A stretch of 64,000 nucleotides of DNA from Tretioscincus oriximinensis (taxonomy: Eukaryota > Chordata > Lepidosauria > Squamata > Gymnophthalmidae). Positions 53,938 to 64,000 of this stretch are shown here, in pieces. Location of the stretch: NCBI GenBank assembly GCA_022410635.1, contig JAJVDF010000263.1:633982-697981 (forward strand). Direction: 5' to 3'. Both the position numbers and the translations under genes were made by a program. Below the pieces are notes generated by a model. The model searched no databases, had not been told where the DNA came from, and was given only the letters and a program-made list of their open reading frames with translations. Every line of letters starts with the position of its first letter. The first letter of the stretch is position 1.

Positions 53938-54217
53938 NNNNNNNNNNNNNNNNNNNNNNNNNNNNNNNNNNNNNNNNNNNNNNNNNNNNNNNNNNNNNNN
54001 NNNNNNNNNNNNNNNNNNNNNNNNNNNNNNNNNNNNNNNNNNNNNNNNNNNNNNNNNNNNNNNNNNNNNNNNNNNNNNNNNNNNNNNNNNNNNNNNNNNN
54101 NNNNNNNNNNNNNNNNNNNNNNNNNNNNNNNNNNNNNNNNNNNNNNNNNNNNNNNNNNNNNNNNNNNNNNNNNNNNNNNNNNNNNNNNNNNNNNNNNNNN
54201 NNNNNNNNNNNNNNNNN
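53938..54217. other. Assembly gap (280 N)
   Basis: Continuous N. The right edge is (TTC)n, the tail sequence of family A SINEs. Confidence 0.99.
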
Positions 54218-54252
54218 TCTTCTTCTTCTTCTTCTTCTTCTTCTTCTTCTTC
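54218..54252. repeat. (TTC)n microsatellite at gap edge
   Basis: Nearly 12 perfect TTC units directly after the gap. Confidence 0.95.
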
Positions 54253-55980
54253 AACCTGATATAACCCTTTTCCACGCCTCCTCTGGCTGGAGCTTAAATA
54301 CCAGCTACAGAAACTAAAGAGCTCCCTTTTTGTTCCTGCTTACCATCTGGTGTTACGGTCTTCTTCTTTAGCCCTCCCACTTTCTATCTGCCAGGCCTAA
54401 GCACATGGCTTAAGGTCCCCAAGATTTCTGAGTGAAAAGCTTGGGTAATTTCTATCTTTTGGGCCTAGCAAAACTAGTCCCCAGGACTCCTTGCTGTGGG
54501 AAAGCCTGGATATCTATTGGAACTCAAAGCNAGTATGNATTAGCTGTATATAGTTAACATAATCGCAGCAACACACAGCTAGCCATTAGTTTGCTGCCCA
54601 GTCTANGTCCCGGAGCACCAGAAGGTCCCGNGGGCCAGACTTGGGACGCAACTTTCTAATAACAAATCCATTAAAGGCCTTATAGTCTGAGGCTGNCTGG
54701 TATAAAGGTAGTTTTCTTTTTCTTTTTTTAATAATTTGGAGGGCTCTAAAATATAAAGTCTCTGCCTGAGGAATATGGCTTGAATTGACATCAGAGTTTT
54801 ATTACTTGTTCTGATTTGTTTTTACATTTGTAACTTTTTTNAAAAAATCAATTTCTATTNAAANTATTGATTATTGCATATGAAATTCACTCAGAACATA
54901 AACATGTTTTTTCCTAATCAAGATAAAAAATTTAAACGTTAAAATCAGATTACAAGTTATGGAGTGTATGTATGTAAAACTGCCAGAAATGCTAGCAGAT
55001 TCTTGTTGNAGTGGAAGACCGTTTTTGTTTTGTTTNTAAGTTTTAATCTCCTTTCAAATAATTTTACAAATCTAGTTACATAAAAAGGAAAAGTTAAATC
55101 ACCCCAGATGTGTACAATTGAACCTAATGTAATTGCAAGCATATTGGGAAAGAACTCAGCTTTAACCCATTGCTAGTCAGTTGAGGTCCCTCACTGGGGT
55201 TACCTTGGTATCGTTGCAAGCGACAGTCAAACACTTGTAATTAAGGTTAAAATTATTTCAATTTAATCATAAGTTAAATTCAGTCTGAGGTGCAGAGCTC
55301 ACACTTTTGCAGGGCTGTAGCTGCTCCAACTTCCACCAATTTAAAATATGGTAAATGGTCCAAGGTAGGCAGAAGATAGGTAAAGGTGTGGGGAANACCT
55401 GGAAGTTAGAGACCAGTCAGAAGAGGAAGGCCCTATGCAAGTGGGTGGTGGTGGTGCAGAGAGATAAAATTTAGCCACAAAAAGTGCATGCCTCTTAAGC
55501 CTTTCATCTGGCTCCCCTTCTCCCCCACCCCAATAGTGATGTGGATTGTCTCTCAACCACCNTCACATTGAAAGCAAATTCCCACATTATTGGAGGTGAA
55601 TAACTATTTTACTATCTACACAGAAGCAATTACAGTGGTAGTGGTAGCAATGGCAGTTCAGAAGTATGGCATCTCCACATAATTTGAATTCAATTAGAAT
55701 TAATTAGAGGTAGCTGACTCCAATCAGTGTTTAAGATCAACCTACCCTGCATTGTTCTTGCAAAGATAAAATTGGGAAGAATTACAGAAAAATAGGTGCT
55801 CATCCTGCTTTTTAACACATTACGTTTTCTTCCAGATAAATACATTCTATTACAATTCCTTTGCTCAGTGCATTCTTACAGGTCGAGTCTTTTTGATGGA
55901 AGGGTCAATTCCTAGCTATAGAACTGGTCAGTCATGGGTTGAATAAATTTTGCTTGCTTTCTTGCTTGTTTTTCTAATGA
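54253..55980. other. No gene recognised
   Basis: GAGCTTAAATACC at 54289-54301 is a TATA-like motif without context. Otherwise AT-rich background. Confidence 0.4.
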
Positions 55981-55984
55981 CTGC

Positions 55985-56016
55985 ATCATTTATTTATTTA
56001 TTTATTTATTTATCTA
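55985..56016. repeat. (TTTA)n microsatellite
   Basis: About seven TTTA units followed by (CTAC) units; might be a SINE tail but no SINE body is attached. Confidence 0.8.
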
Positions 56017-56149
56017 CCTACTTACCTACTAGTGGAAAGCCCACAAAAATGCAGGTGTGGGATTCAGCCATCTCTTCTGGTGCTCCTTTCATCCCTCCAT
56101 TGAATCCATTTGTACCTTGCTCTCAACCAACCCCCATCCCTCCACCCAA

Positions 56150-56400
56150 ATCTAACCCTAACCCTTTCTTTAGCTTTTTCTTTCCTCCTTATAGTTCTTT
56201 CATTCCTTTATTCATATCTCCTTCTTTCATGTTTACTTCTTTCTTTCCTTCTCCCATTCATATATTCCTTCATTCCTCCCCAGTCTTACTTCTTCTCTCC
56301 TTCTTTCTTCATCTTAATTCCATTCCTTCCTCCTTCTCTCCTTTTTTTCCTTAGGTTCTATCTTGTCTACTGTCCTTCTCCCTTGCCCCATTCCTCACTG
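56150..56400. repeat. Polypyrimidine tract, 250 bp
   Basis: Strong C/T bias (CTTCTTTCCTTCTCCC-like) on the plus strand. Two telomere-like TAACCC units at 56152-56164 are too few to matter. The two overlapping 99-134 codon frames are artefacts. Confidence 0.75.
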
Positions 56401-56409
56401 CTCAAGTGA

Positions 56410-57030
56410 AATGGCCTCTACTGCTCCCCAAAACAGAAGACAATGGTTGGCTCCTGCCTGCCTTTCTGAATTGTGTGCCCAGCAGGACTTCTACTGCTGC
56501 CTACTATGACCAGCTGCAGCATTACCCTTGACTGTTACTGGCACGGGCAGCTGCTGAATCCCAAGGTTTGCTGCAAATGGTAGGAGTGATGGACCCAGGC
56601 TTCCTTGCTGGAAAGATTGCTGGAGGATTGGGGGAAGAGGCAGGCAGGAGGAAGAAGAAAATTAGCCAAATTCTCCTCAGGTTATAGTTTTCTAGGGCTG
56701 TATCCACACAACACTTGTTTATTTTGGAATTTCTTTCTCTTTTCTTTCTTTCTTTTATTTAAGTCTGTCAANCAATNTTTATTGTTGCAGCCATTGCAAA
56801 AACATTAAAATTACAATAAAATATATCTTTATTCTGGAATTTTCCAATAAGCCGGATAATCGGGTTTCTGCTTGTAATTCATCTCATTCATAGCTTTACA
56901 GTATATACTGAGTTTTTCATTCTGTCACCTCNTGACGTTTTACATGCATGTGTCATACTCTGTCAGCTATTTTGTTTACTAGTTGCCAAGAAGAAGTCCG
57001 ATCTTTACTTATTTTGTATATGCCTTGTGC
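56410..57030. other. No feature recognised
   Basis: Short open frames only. Confidence 0.45.
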
Positions 57031-57042
57031 TTTTGGTCTGTG

Positions 57043-57600
57043 ATGGCACACCTGGGTTGAGAGGCTCTGATGTCTGGTCTATGCCCAGAGGCTGTTTACC
57101 CTTTGAGACTAGAATCTCCAAACAAAGCACTCCAGACAAGGTATAAAGCAAAATAAACAGTTTTACTTAAAGAAAATAAATGAAGGGTTACTCCAACCCA
57201 GGGGCTTATAGAAATAAAATAAAAGAGTACTTTACAAAAGATGTTCTCTTGGTTGCAGTCCTCTTTCTGGGATGTTTAGGTTTGAAGAATTCTGGACTCC
57301 TTTCCAATGGAGCTAAATGCCNGTCAGAAGCTCCAAAATGTCTCTTGAACTAGTTGGTTACTTAGTTAGTTAGATAGTGCTAAGGTTGCCTGTTTGAGCT
57401 GCAAAGGCCTTGAACACCAGACAAAATGCAAAGCCTTGCCTCTGGGTTTCAAATGTGAAAGAGAAACTANCTCACAGAAGGAGTCTTTTATAAAGAAGGT
57501 TGGGGCAAACCAACTGTAGCTAACTCCAAAGTGGGATTCTGAACTCCTCCCCAAATCTAATACAGNGAANAGACTACACTATAGAACTAGGACAAACCAA
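57043..57600 (-). mobile_element. Possible solo LTR remnant
   Basis: Minus strand TTTATAAAAGACTCC (57486-57500 inverted) looks like a TATA box. About 330 bp downstream an A/T-rich AAAACTGTTTATTTTGC region corresponds to the LTR poly(A) zone elsewhere. Plus-strand left edge is TGTGATGG. Only one copy in the window, so the class is inferred. Confidence 0.3.
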
Positions 57601-58760
57601 GACTTCACATCATCCCAGGGTACAAAATCTATTTCTGAGGATGTGGATAGATTTTATAGATTTTTTTTAAAAAAAAAAACATATTATACAGAAAATAATT
57701 GTAAAAATCCTAATATTATAAATAATAATAAATGATGGCAATGATGATAACAATGACAACGATAAAGATGACGATGGGAATTTTNTTGTACTCTGATGCT
57801 TGTTGACACATCTGTCATACAAATGTCCCAGATAAAGAGATGTCACCAGACAGCTAGAGGAGGCAGCGAGTCTGCAACCTTCCATTACAGTCCTGTTCCA
57901 AAAAGATCTGTAAAATGCTAGAAGGAGGCAGCTGCTGAGCCAACTATTTGTCACACATCAAAACGATCTGGCACGAATGCACTGGCATTTACCAGCGTTG
58001 CTGTCACTGGAGCAGCAAAGCCAAGATATTGTCAAGAAGGTTTCTCTAAAGCAAGTTGACTAATTTTGTAATGGAAGTTATAGACATTGACAAGGATAAC
58101 TATTAAATAGTTTTCCCACCTTAAACACTGCCTGGTTTCCCCAGATTTAAATATTTTTTAAGCTTGAGAATATGGTGTGCTCAGTTTGGCTGCATTTCAT
58201 TTCATTTTTATTTATATTTTATCCACCAAGAAATTATTATCTGTGTAGTAGGAGAGAGGGAAGATAGGAAATAATTGGTAGGAAGAAAATAAGACAATAT
58301 ATTTTCTTACTGTATAGGCATTAAATAGATGCAACATAACTTTATGGTGACTAAAGCCCTATGCACACACAAACTTATATCCCTGGGTTTCAGATAGCCC
58401 AGGAGTAAGCCATTGTTCCCCCTAGACACACCTACCTGATTGTTGCAAGGTGGCAGCACCCATGAAGAGTGCACCACCACCATGGCAACATGAGCAATGC
58501 CTCCTTGATTCACTGGCGGAAGCATGACCTTGCCCTGGCAGCCTCTTGGCAGGACACACATGACTTCAGGAGTGAATTTGTACCAAATTTCTGGTTTTAT
58601 CTGCTCCCNAAAGTCACAGAATAATGGAGGATTGTAGCAAGTGGATTGCTGACAAAATGTGACAACAATGTAGGCTGGAGTCGTATGGATGGCACTCCCA
58701 TGGGGTAAGTAANCTCTTGTGTTCACGGAGCCTAAGGCAGTCAACTTGGATTATTTGGAT
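57601..58760. other. No gene; simple AT and GAT-type repeats
   Basis: T8/A11 run at 57660-57681 and an imperfect (AAT/GAT/AAC) trinucleotide area at 57715-57778. 58300-58744 has an open frame on the minus strand with no known domain. Confidence 0.4.
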
Positions 58761-58766
58761 GAATTT

Positions 58767-59021
58767 ATTATTTANTTATTTATTTGTATTTATATCCCAC
58801 CCTATACCCGAAGGTCTCAGGGCGGCCAACCATAGGCCGGCACACATAGCTTTTGTTGCTTTCTCCACAACAGGCATCCTGTGGAGTAGGTGGGGCTGAG
58901 AGGGTTCAAAGAACTGTGACTGGCCCAAGGTAAACCAGCTGGCTTTCGTGAAGGAGTGGGGAATCGAACCAGGAGACTACCAGGTACGAGTCCCACACTC
59001 AACCACTACANCAAACTGGCT
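58767..59021 (-). mobile_element. Full-length Sauria-like SINE
   Basis: Minus strand from 59021: AGCCAGTTTG.TGTAGTGGTT (A box), GAGTGTGGGACTCGTACCTG, CTCCTGGTTCGATTCCCCAC (B box GGTTCGATTCC), CTCAGCCCCACCTACTCCAC, CAGGATGCCTGTTGTGGAGA, CTGAGACCTTCGGGTATAGG, GTGGGATATAAATACAAATA, then the (AAAT)n tail. About 255 bp with all parts in order. tRNA-like head and Bov-B-type 3' end are established for Sauria SINEs of squamates. Confidence 0.9.
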
Positions 59022-59024
59022 ATT

Positions 59025-60325
59025 ATGAAGATAAAGCTGATCAGAAACATGGGTCGCTCTGTTTTATTTCATAATATATACTGAAAAAGAGATATTCCCA
59101 CTTTGTCTTTAGTAAAACATGAGCACAGGAAAATACTCGTCCCTAAAGATATATCACATAATATTTATGTATTTATTTGAATTATCACCCTTAACTGAGA
59201 GGTTCCAGAATGAGTCACAATATATGGCAGAATAAATATCCTTCCCTCTCTAATTCTTTTTCTCTTTGAATGTAAGAGTTTTGTTCTTTTCTATGCACTA
59301 CAAAGATCACAAGCACAGTGTTGGTGACTGAGAAAAAGACAGGCCTGGAATGCGGGATTCTGCCATGAGATGGGAGGCATATTGCTTTCTGACCAACACC
59401 GCCTTATCTCACATTCTTCAAAGCTGTAGAATGAAAGAATGCTAAATAGAACTCACTGGAAATCACCACAGATAATTCGTTCCTGACCTTGCTCACTTGC
59501 TCTCTCTAGANAGCAAGAGCAAGACTGGAAGAAGGCAGAAAGCCCACCCTGGTGTTCGATTGCTGTTATTTACCAGCAAGTCATCTCTGAGAGAAGATTT
59601 CCAACCTCAGCTGGATCAAAACTCTTTTACTAGACATAATTCACTCTGTAACAACTGATTTCTCTTTCATTTCATGTGAGAATATTCAGAAAAGGTGCAA
59701 ACCCTATATTTGGGATCCTNTTAAATATGGGAAATAGGTGAAAACAACTCTACAGCATGAATCTGTTTTGTGGGACTTCTCTGTTAAATCTTGTTTTTAA
59801 TGTTGGAGCATATATTTTATGAGCATCCTAGCCAGACTATCACATTATTTTCACACACACAAAAAACCCCTAGATAAATGGGTTATTTTACTTGTAGCAT
59901 AATCTGTCCCTGAGGTCCACTACAATNAAATTCTTCCAATTGTTCTTCTGCTGTTCAGATCTCAAATGCTTTTCACATGAAACCACTGGAGGTGAGAAAT
60001 ATACTGTATATATTCAGATAATGAGTACAGTGGAAAGATAAATATATTCTATATGGTGCTATTACAGTACCTGGGGTGTCTCTGAAGAGTAGGACCAAAT
60101 GATTTGACGCTCATTGGGAAAAGAGCCCACCAAAAATTCTGCTAGAAAGTTTATTAAGATGAGTGGGAGAAAGTATTCTGCAAAGATTATATCTCATGCT
60201 TCATCCCCCACTGCCATCAAAGTTGCAGATTATGTAATAGTCTCCTATTTGAGGTGTGCTGGGTTCCTTCACTTCATATGTTCAGAAAATTTTGNAGTTA
60301 GAGGAAAACAAAAAGACTCTCAGAG
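59025..60325. other. AT-rich stretch, nothing recognised
   Basis: Short open frames only. CTTGCTCTCTCTAGANAGCAAGAG at 59498-59521 is a small hairpin. Confidence 0.5.
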
Positions 60326-60544
60326 CCTGTGAATGTGGTTGGGCAGCTGCTGGGCAGTCATAGTGGGCGTCAGGCCTCCCAGGTAGCCTGTGAGCTTCCT
60401 GTCCTCTCCCCTCTTTGCCTTAGACTGACGAAGCAGCTGCTCTGTCAGCTCCAAGCAAAGAAGGGATGTGACGCAGCCACTGGAAACTTGAGGCCTGGGT
60501 TTGGGGCCTTGGGTCTCCCTCATCAACCAAGAAAGAGAAATATG

Positions 60545-60610
60545 ATTTTTTTTTGGGGGGGGGGTGTTTGAGTGTTCATTTGCCCACGCTCATGTGCCCC
60601 CCCCCCCCAT
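60545..60610. repeat. Opposed homopolymers: T/G run and C run
   Basis: T9-G10 at 60545-60564 and C14 around 60597-60609, 35 bp apart, able to pair as G:C. Copy number of such runs is unreliable in assemblies. 60330-60540 to its left is GC-richer without a recognisable product. Confidence 0.7.
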
Positions 60611-60614
60611 GTTG

Positions 60615-63600
60615 GTCCAAACAGTGAATAATTTCAGTCAGCTGAACCGCCACGGAAATTCCATCTCAGGACACGAATTGTATACAGGGAGATTAACAGA
60701 TGTGAGCCAAAGAGTGTAAGCTTGTGTCCCAATACACTAACAAAAAGGAAATTTAAACAACTCATCATTTCTTTTGTTTAAGCAATAAAATAGTTTTGGT
60801 CAACAATGTCTTCCAATAGAATTGGTCTAAGACCAAAAAAATGTTGGACTTTTTCTGGTCTGAATGTAGTCTTTTCAGACTCAACCCTGATTCTTTTTTC
60901 AGGCAAGGTCACTTCAGATTAAACCTGGGAGTAGTGAGGAAGAGAAATGGAGGGCAGGAAACTCCCTCATGCCCAGTAAATCCAGGAATGTGACTTGGCC
61001 CTTCAACTGGTGCATGCTGCTGCCACATACCCTTATGTAGCATCACCGTCTCTCTGGGACCTGAATCAGTATGTTCCTTAATGTTGCTAATCTACTGGAC
61101 AGGGACATGTGGCCAATTTGGACAACTTTCCATAATTTATCAACATACTTTTTAATTAAATTTACTCATTTATTGCATGGATCTTTTATGTGCTCTCTTC
61201 TTAATATCTACTTCCCGTGGGTTCTCAGTTTCCTTTTACAATGTGTCTACTTTCATACTGAATTAATGAGTCCAGCCTATTGTCAAAATCTCTGATCTAT
61301 GTGCTAAGTACGGATGGAATGCACTGACTGAACACTTTCCATTTGAGCAAAGTGCCTTAAGGATAAAACTATTTTAAATCCATTTTTGACAGCTTTCCAT
61401 TATGGAATTATGTTCCTATAAGATTAAGGAAGAGTGACCCATGGGCAGTAAAAAGTTAGCCACTTCAAGTATCATGTAGGGAAAACTTCATGTCTTTTAT
61501 TATATCCAAGCAGTAGTTTTGTGTGTGACCTTAGAAAAGATGTACAATATGGAAATGTGACTGTGGTAGGGATCATAACAATTTATCTCTTAATGGCATC
61601 AAATTCTGAACTTTGATATATTATGATATATTCTTTTATTTTCTTATCTCCCCCCTTAAACCCACTTACATAGCGTTATTTTGCTAGAATTTTCATATTT
61701 TGTGCTGAGCAGAAGATACAGTATAAAATTTATCCTCAGTTATTTCCATAGGCTATACTTGACCTTTAATATACAGCAAACTATCTTGGTGTTCAAGCTT
61801 CTTTTATAATTTGCTGTATGTTAACTTTTGGCTTTTGTTTCTGACTACATCCAAATTAGAGGCATTTGCTCTTACCACCACCCCATCTCTTATGAAGTTT
61901 CTTATTATGATAGCTTAAAACATGTGACTGTACATCTGCAATGTTCTCTGTACCTGCAAATTATTTTCCTTTCCTGGNGTTTGCTTCAGATGCAAGCTTT
62001 TTAAAAGCAGATGTTACTGGTTTTTTAAATAACCTAATACTTAAAAAGCTCTTAACATCAATATACAACATCAATGAAAACAAGAACATAAAAACAAATA
62101 GCAATGTTGTCAATACAAGTCAAGCCAAGCAAATTCCATTTTAGTTCCAAATAATCTAGATGTTTGGCAACCAAATTACTAACCAATAAAATCATTTAAA
62201 AGCTTAAAGCCCTTACTGCACTTACCTTTTAAAACATGGTCCTTTTCTGGGTTGTTNTTTTTTTTGCATGCTGGTGCATGCTAGAGATTTAGCTCACATT
62301 ATGTAAATTATGTGATGATCATCATAGATATGAACAGCTATGTGTGCACTATGGTGAACATGTCTGATGCAGGGATTATTGGGACTCAATTTTATTTTAA
62401 GTGTGGAAATAGTTGAAAGAATCAAAAGAACTTTCTANTGACAAATCCTTACACCAGTTGTGGATTCCAAAACTCTTTATGGTTCTGCAATCAGGTTGAG
62501 AATAAAGGCCATAGTTAATTAAATCATAAACACAAGGAACAACTGTTTCTGGAACAGGGACACATCAGTAATTTTTTGCAGAAACATTTTTGCAGCTAAG
62601 TTAAGTGCCCATATTATCTGCTACCCGCAACAGTTTGTAGACTCATTTGTTCTACCCTGCATTCTTGTTGAATTATCCTCCAGGCAAAAATGGAAATAAT
62701 AATTTGTTTTTTTTATAGAGTACAATGATTTCTGATTTTAGTTCTGAATACTAAATTACTTGGCTCTTATTATGTGGATTGTGGAAACAAATTCTTAGCC
62801 ATTTTGATCTCCTTTGGTGAATTAGTCATATAAGAATATGATTACATAATAAGAAAATATTGTACTAGAACTATACTTGCTGACTTCCATATGTAAACTC
62901 TGTCTGCCAAAAATCTTTTGAAATATATCACGTAATGGGAAGAGGAGAGTGTGGGTAATGTATAAAAGGGAAAAATTGTTTGGAACATTTTAAATTTTAA
63001 TATGTATAATTGTGTATGTATAAAAAAGTTTAATAAAAATATTTTGAACAACCAAAAAAAGAACTTTATTTACTAGGAAGGGAGGTTGATCCAAAATGAG
63101 TGCATTAAAAAGTTTGTTTCTAACCATGATATTGAAGGACAGTAAAAATGAAACAAAACACAGATTTGTGCATTAGCTTGCTACAGATAGTGCCCACCTT
63201 TTCAGATATTGTTAAATCACAAGCTAATGATTAGAGATTAGCTATGGTGAGATATTCAACCATATATCAAATGGAAAAAGGTTAGCCAACCTAGGCATAG
63301 GTTTAAGCAAATCCATGTTGTGTCATTATTCCTCTGCTTAACAGAGTGGTAAATAAAACAGGAACTGTAGACTAGGGTTACCGTATAAAAATCAGACTAG
63401 AACTTTGCACCTTAATGGCTATAGAAGAGGGGATTTTTCACCAGATGCAGCTTCTAATGTGTTTGTGTGTTTCACATTCATAAAGATGCAAAGTTATACC
63501 TCAACGTTTTATGTGGGAACCCTATTGTTGGGTGTTTTATGCACAGAAGCACTACCATAAGGATTTGAAATGCATTCAGCATTCCAGAATACTGCCTAAA

Positions 63601-64000
63601 GGATTTGCTCACCCATCCACACAAGTGAATGCAGATATGAGGAATANTTTTGGCAATGTAATATATTTTCAATTAAAGAATTCAAACTATTCTGTTATAA
63701 TCTTAACGGAGGCCAGAATTCTTGCTTTGTCAACAATCTGCTAGCTTACAGAATTCTGACAGCCTATATGGGAAAAGTGTCACTGCTGAAACAATTCTCT
63801 GAACAAACTTTTTTAGCCTTTCGACTGAGCATAGCTTTCTATTATTAACAATATGTGAAACTTGTCCAATAGAATCCTGTGATTTAAAAAAAAGTTTCTT
63901 TATTTAGCAGTATTTATTTATTGTACTGTAAAGACCCAAAGAACAGGAAACCAGTTTTCCTTGTTCCTTTCCTTTCTGTCCATGATTAGAAGATATAGCA
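60615..64000. other. AT-rich stretch, nothing recognised
   Basis: No frame longer than 77 codons, no recurring repeat, no low-complexity array beyond short homopolymers. Probably unique intergenic or intronic DNA. Confidence 0.5.

Noticed and set aside
53804..54317. Open frames across the N run
   Set aside because: They exist only because N codons are not stops.
56152..56164. Interstitial telomere repeat (TAACCC)
   Set aside because: Only two units within a polypyrimidine tract.
58307..58744. 145-codon minus-strand frame
   Set aside because: No recognisable domain, contains N codons, and has no conserved context.
58767..59021. tRNA gene from A/B boxes
   Set aside because: The tRNA-like head lacks an acceptor stem and is followed by the SINE body and tail; the same holds for all family A heads.

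Overview
The window looks like intergenic or deep-intronic DNA of a vertebrate, most probably a squamate reptile (lizard, possibly gecko-like). I found no convincing host protein-coding exon and no standalone RNA gene. The assignment rests on repeat content seen in the sequence: tRNA-headed SINEs ending in an AAATA tail with the Sauria/Bov-B style 3' end, CR1-superfamily and L1-type LINEs, a DIRS-type tyrosine-recombinase retrotransposon, a Ty3/Gypsy-like LTR element, a mariner remnant and many palindromic non-autonomous DNA elements. Species cannot be assigned. Single N calls are scattered throughout and there is one 280-base gap (53938-54217).

Layout. 1-9200: AT-rich background with a mariner remnant (1553-1764), two SINE families (1983, 3373, 6700), a heptamer minisatellite grown on a SINE tail (6508-6697), a CpG-enriched patch (7740-8200) and an L2/CR1-like LINE fragment (8590-9178). 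9321-11233: a minus-strand Gypsy-like element with one LTR (TATA box, poly(A) signal, polypurine tract) and an internally deleted pol. 11350-21130: mostly featureless, with MITE-like pairs and a foldback element. 21140-25760: an LTR-like stretch, a CR1 LINE with a SINE nested in it, and palindromic elements. 26049-32340: a terminal fragment of the DIRS-associated family, a TIR element with internal duplications, and a SINE with about 250 bp of (GAA)n.

32351-37190 is the most information-rich block: a degenerate DIRS-like element reading left to right as tandem 5' repeats, gag (interrupted by a SINE), an RNase H remnant with the reverse transcriptase core missing, a tyrosine recombinase whose HxxR arginine has become histidine, an SGNH-hydrolase-like domain that keeps its DGVH motif, and a terminal region carrying a near-perfect 366-bp palindrome. 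Homologous terminal regions lie at 26049-26960 (minus) and 49286-50144 (plus, apparently a solo insertion into a SINE, with a hairpin of paired YY1-like motifs just upstream of a TATA box).

37195-50240: two antisense L1 ORF2 3' ends, a 680-bp TIR element with a probable target-site duplication, a decayed but FADD-retaining CR1-superfamily LINE, and further SINEs. 50700-53070: a perfect 87-bp inverted repeat and another palindromic MITE. 54250-64000: low-complexity tracts, one full-length minus-strand SINE (58767-59021) and otherwise nothing recognised. The coding pieces are fossils: all are frameshifted, stopped or deleted, so the window reads as layered mobile-element insertions rather than a working gene set.
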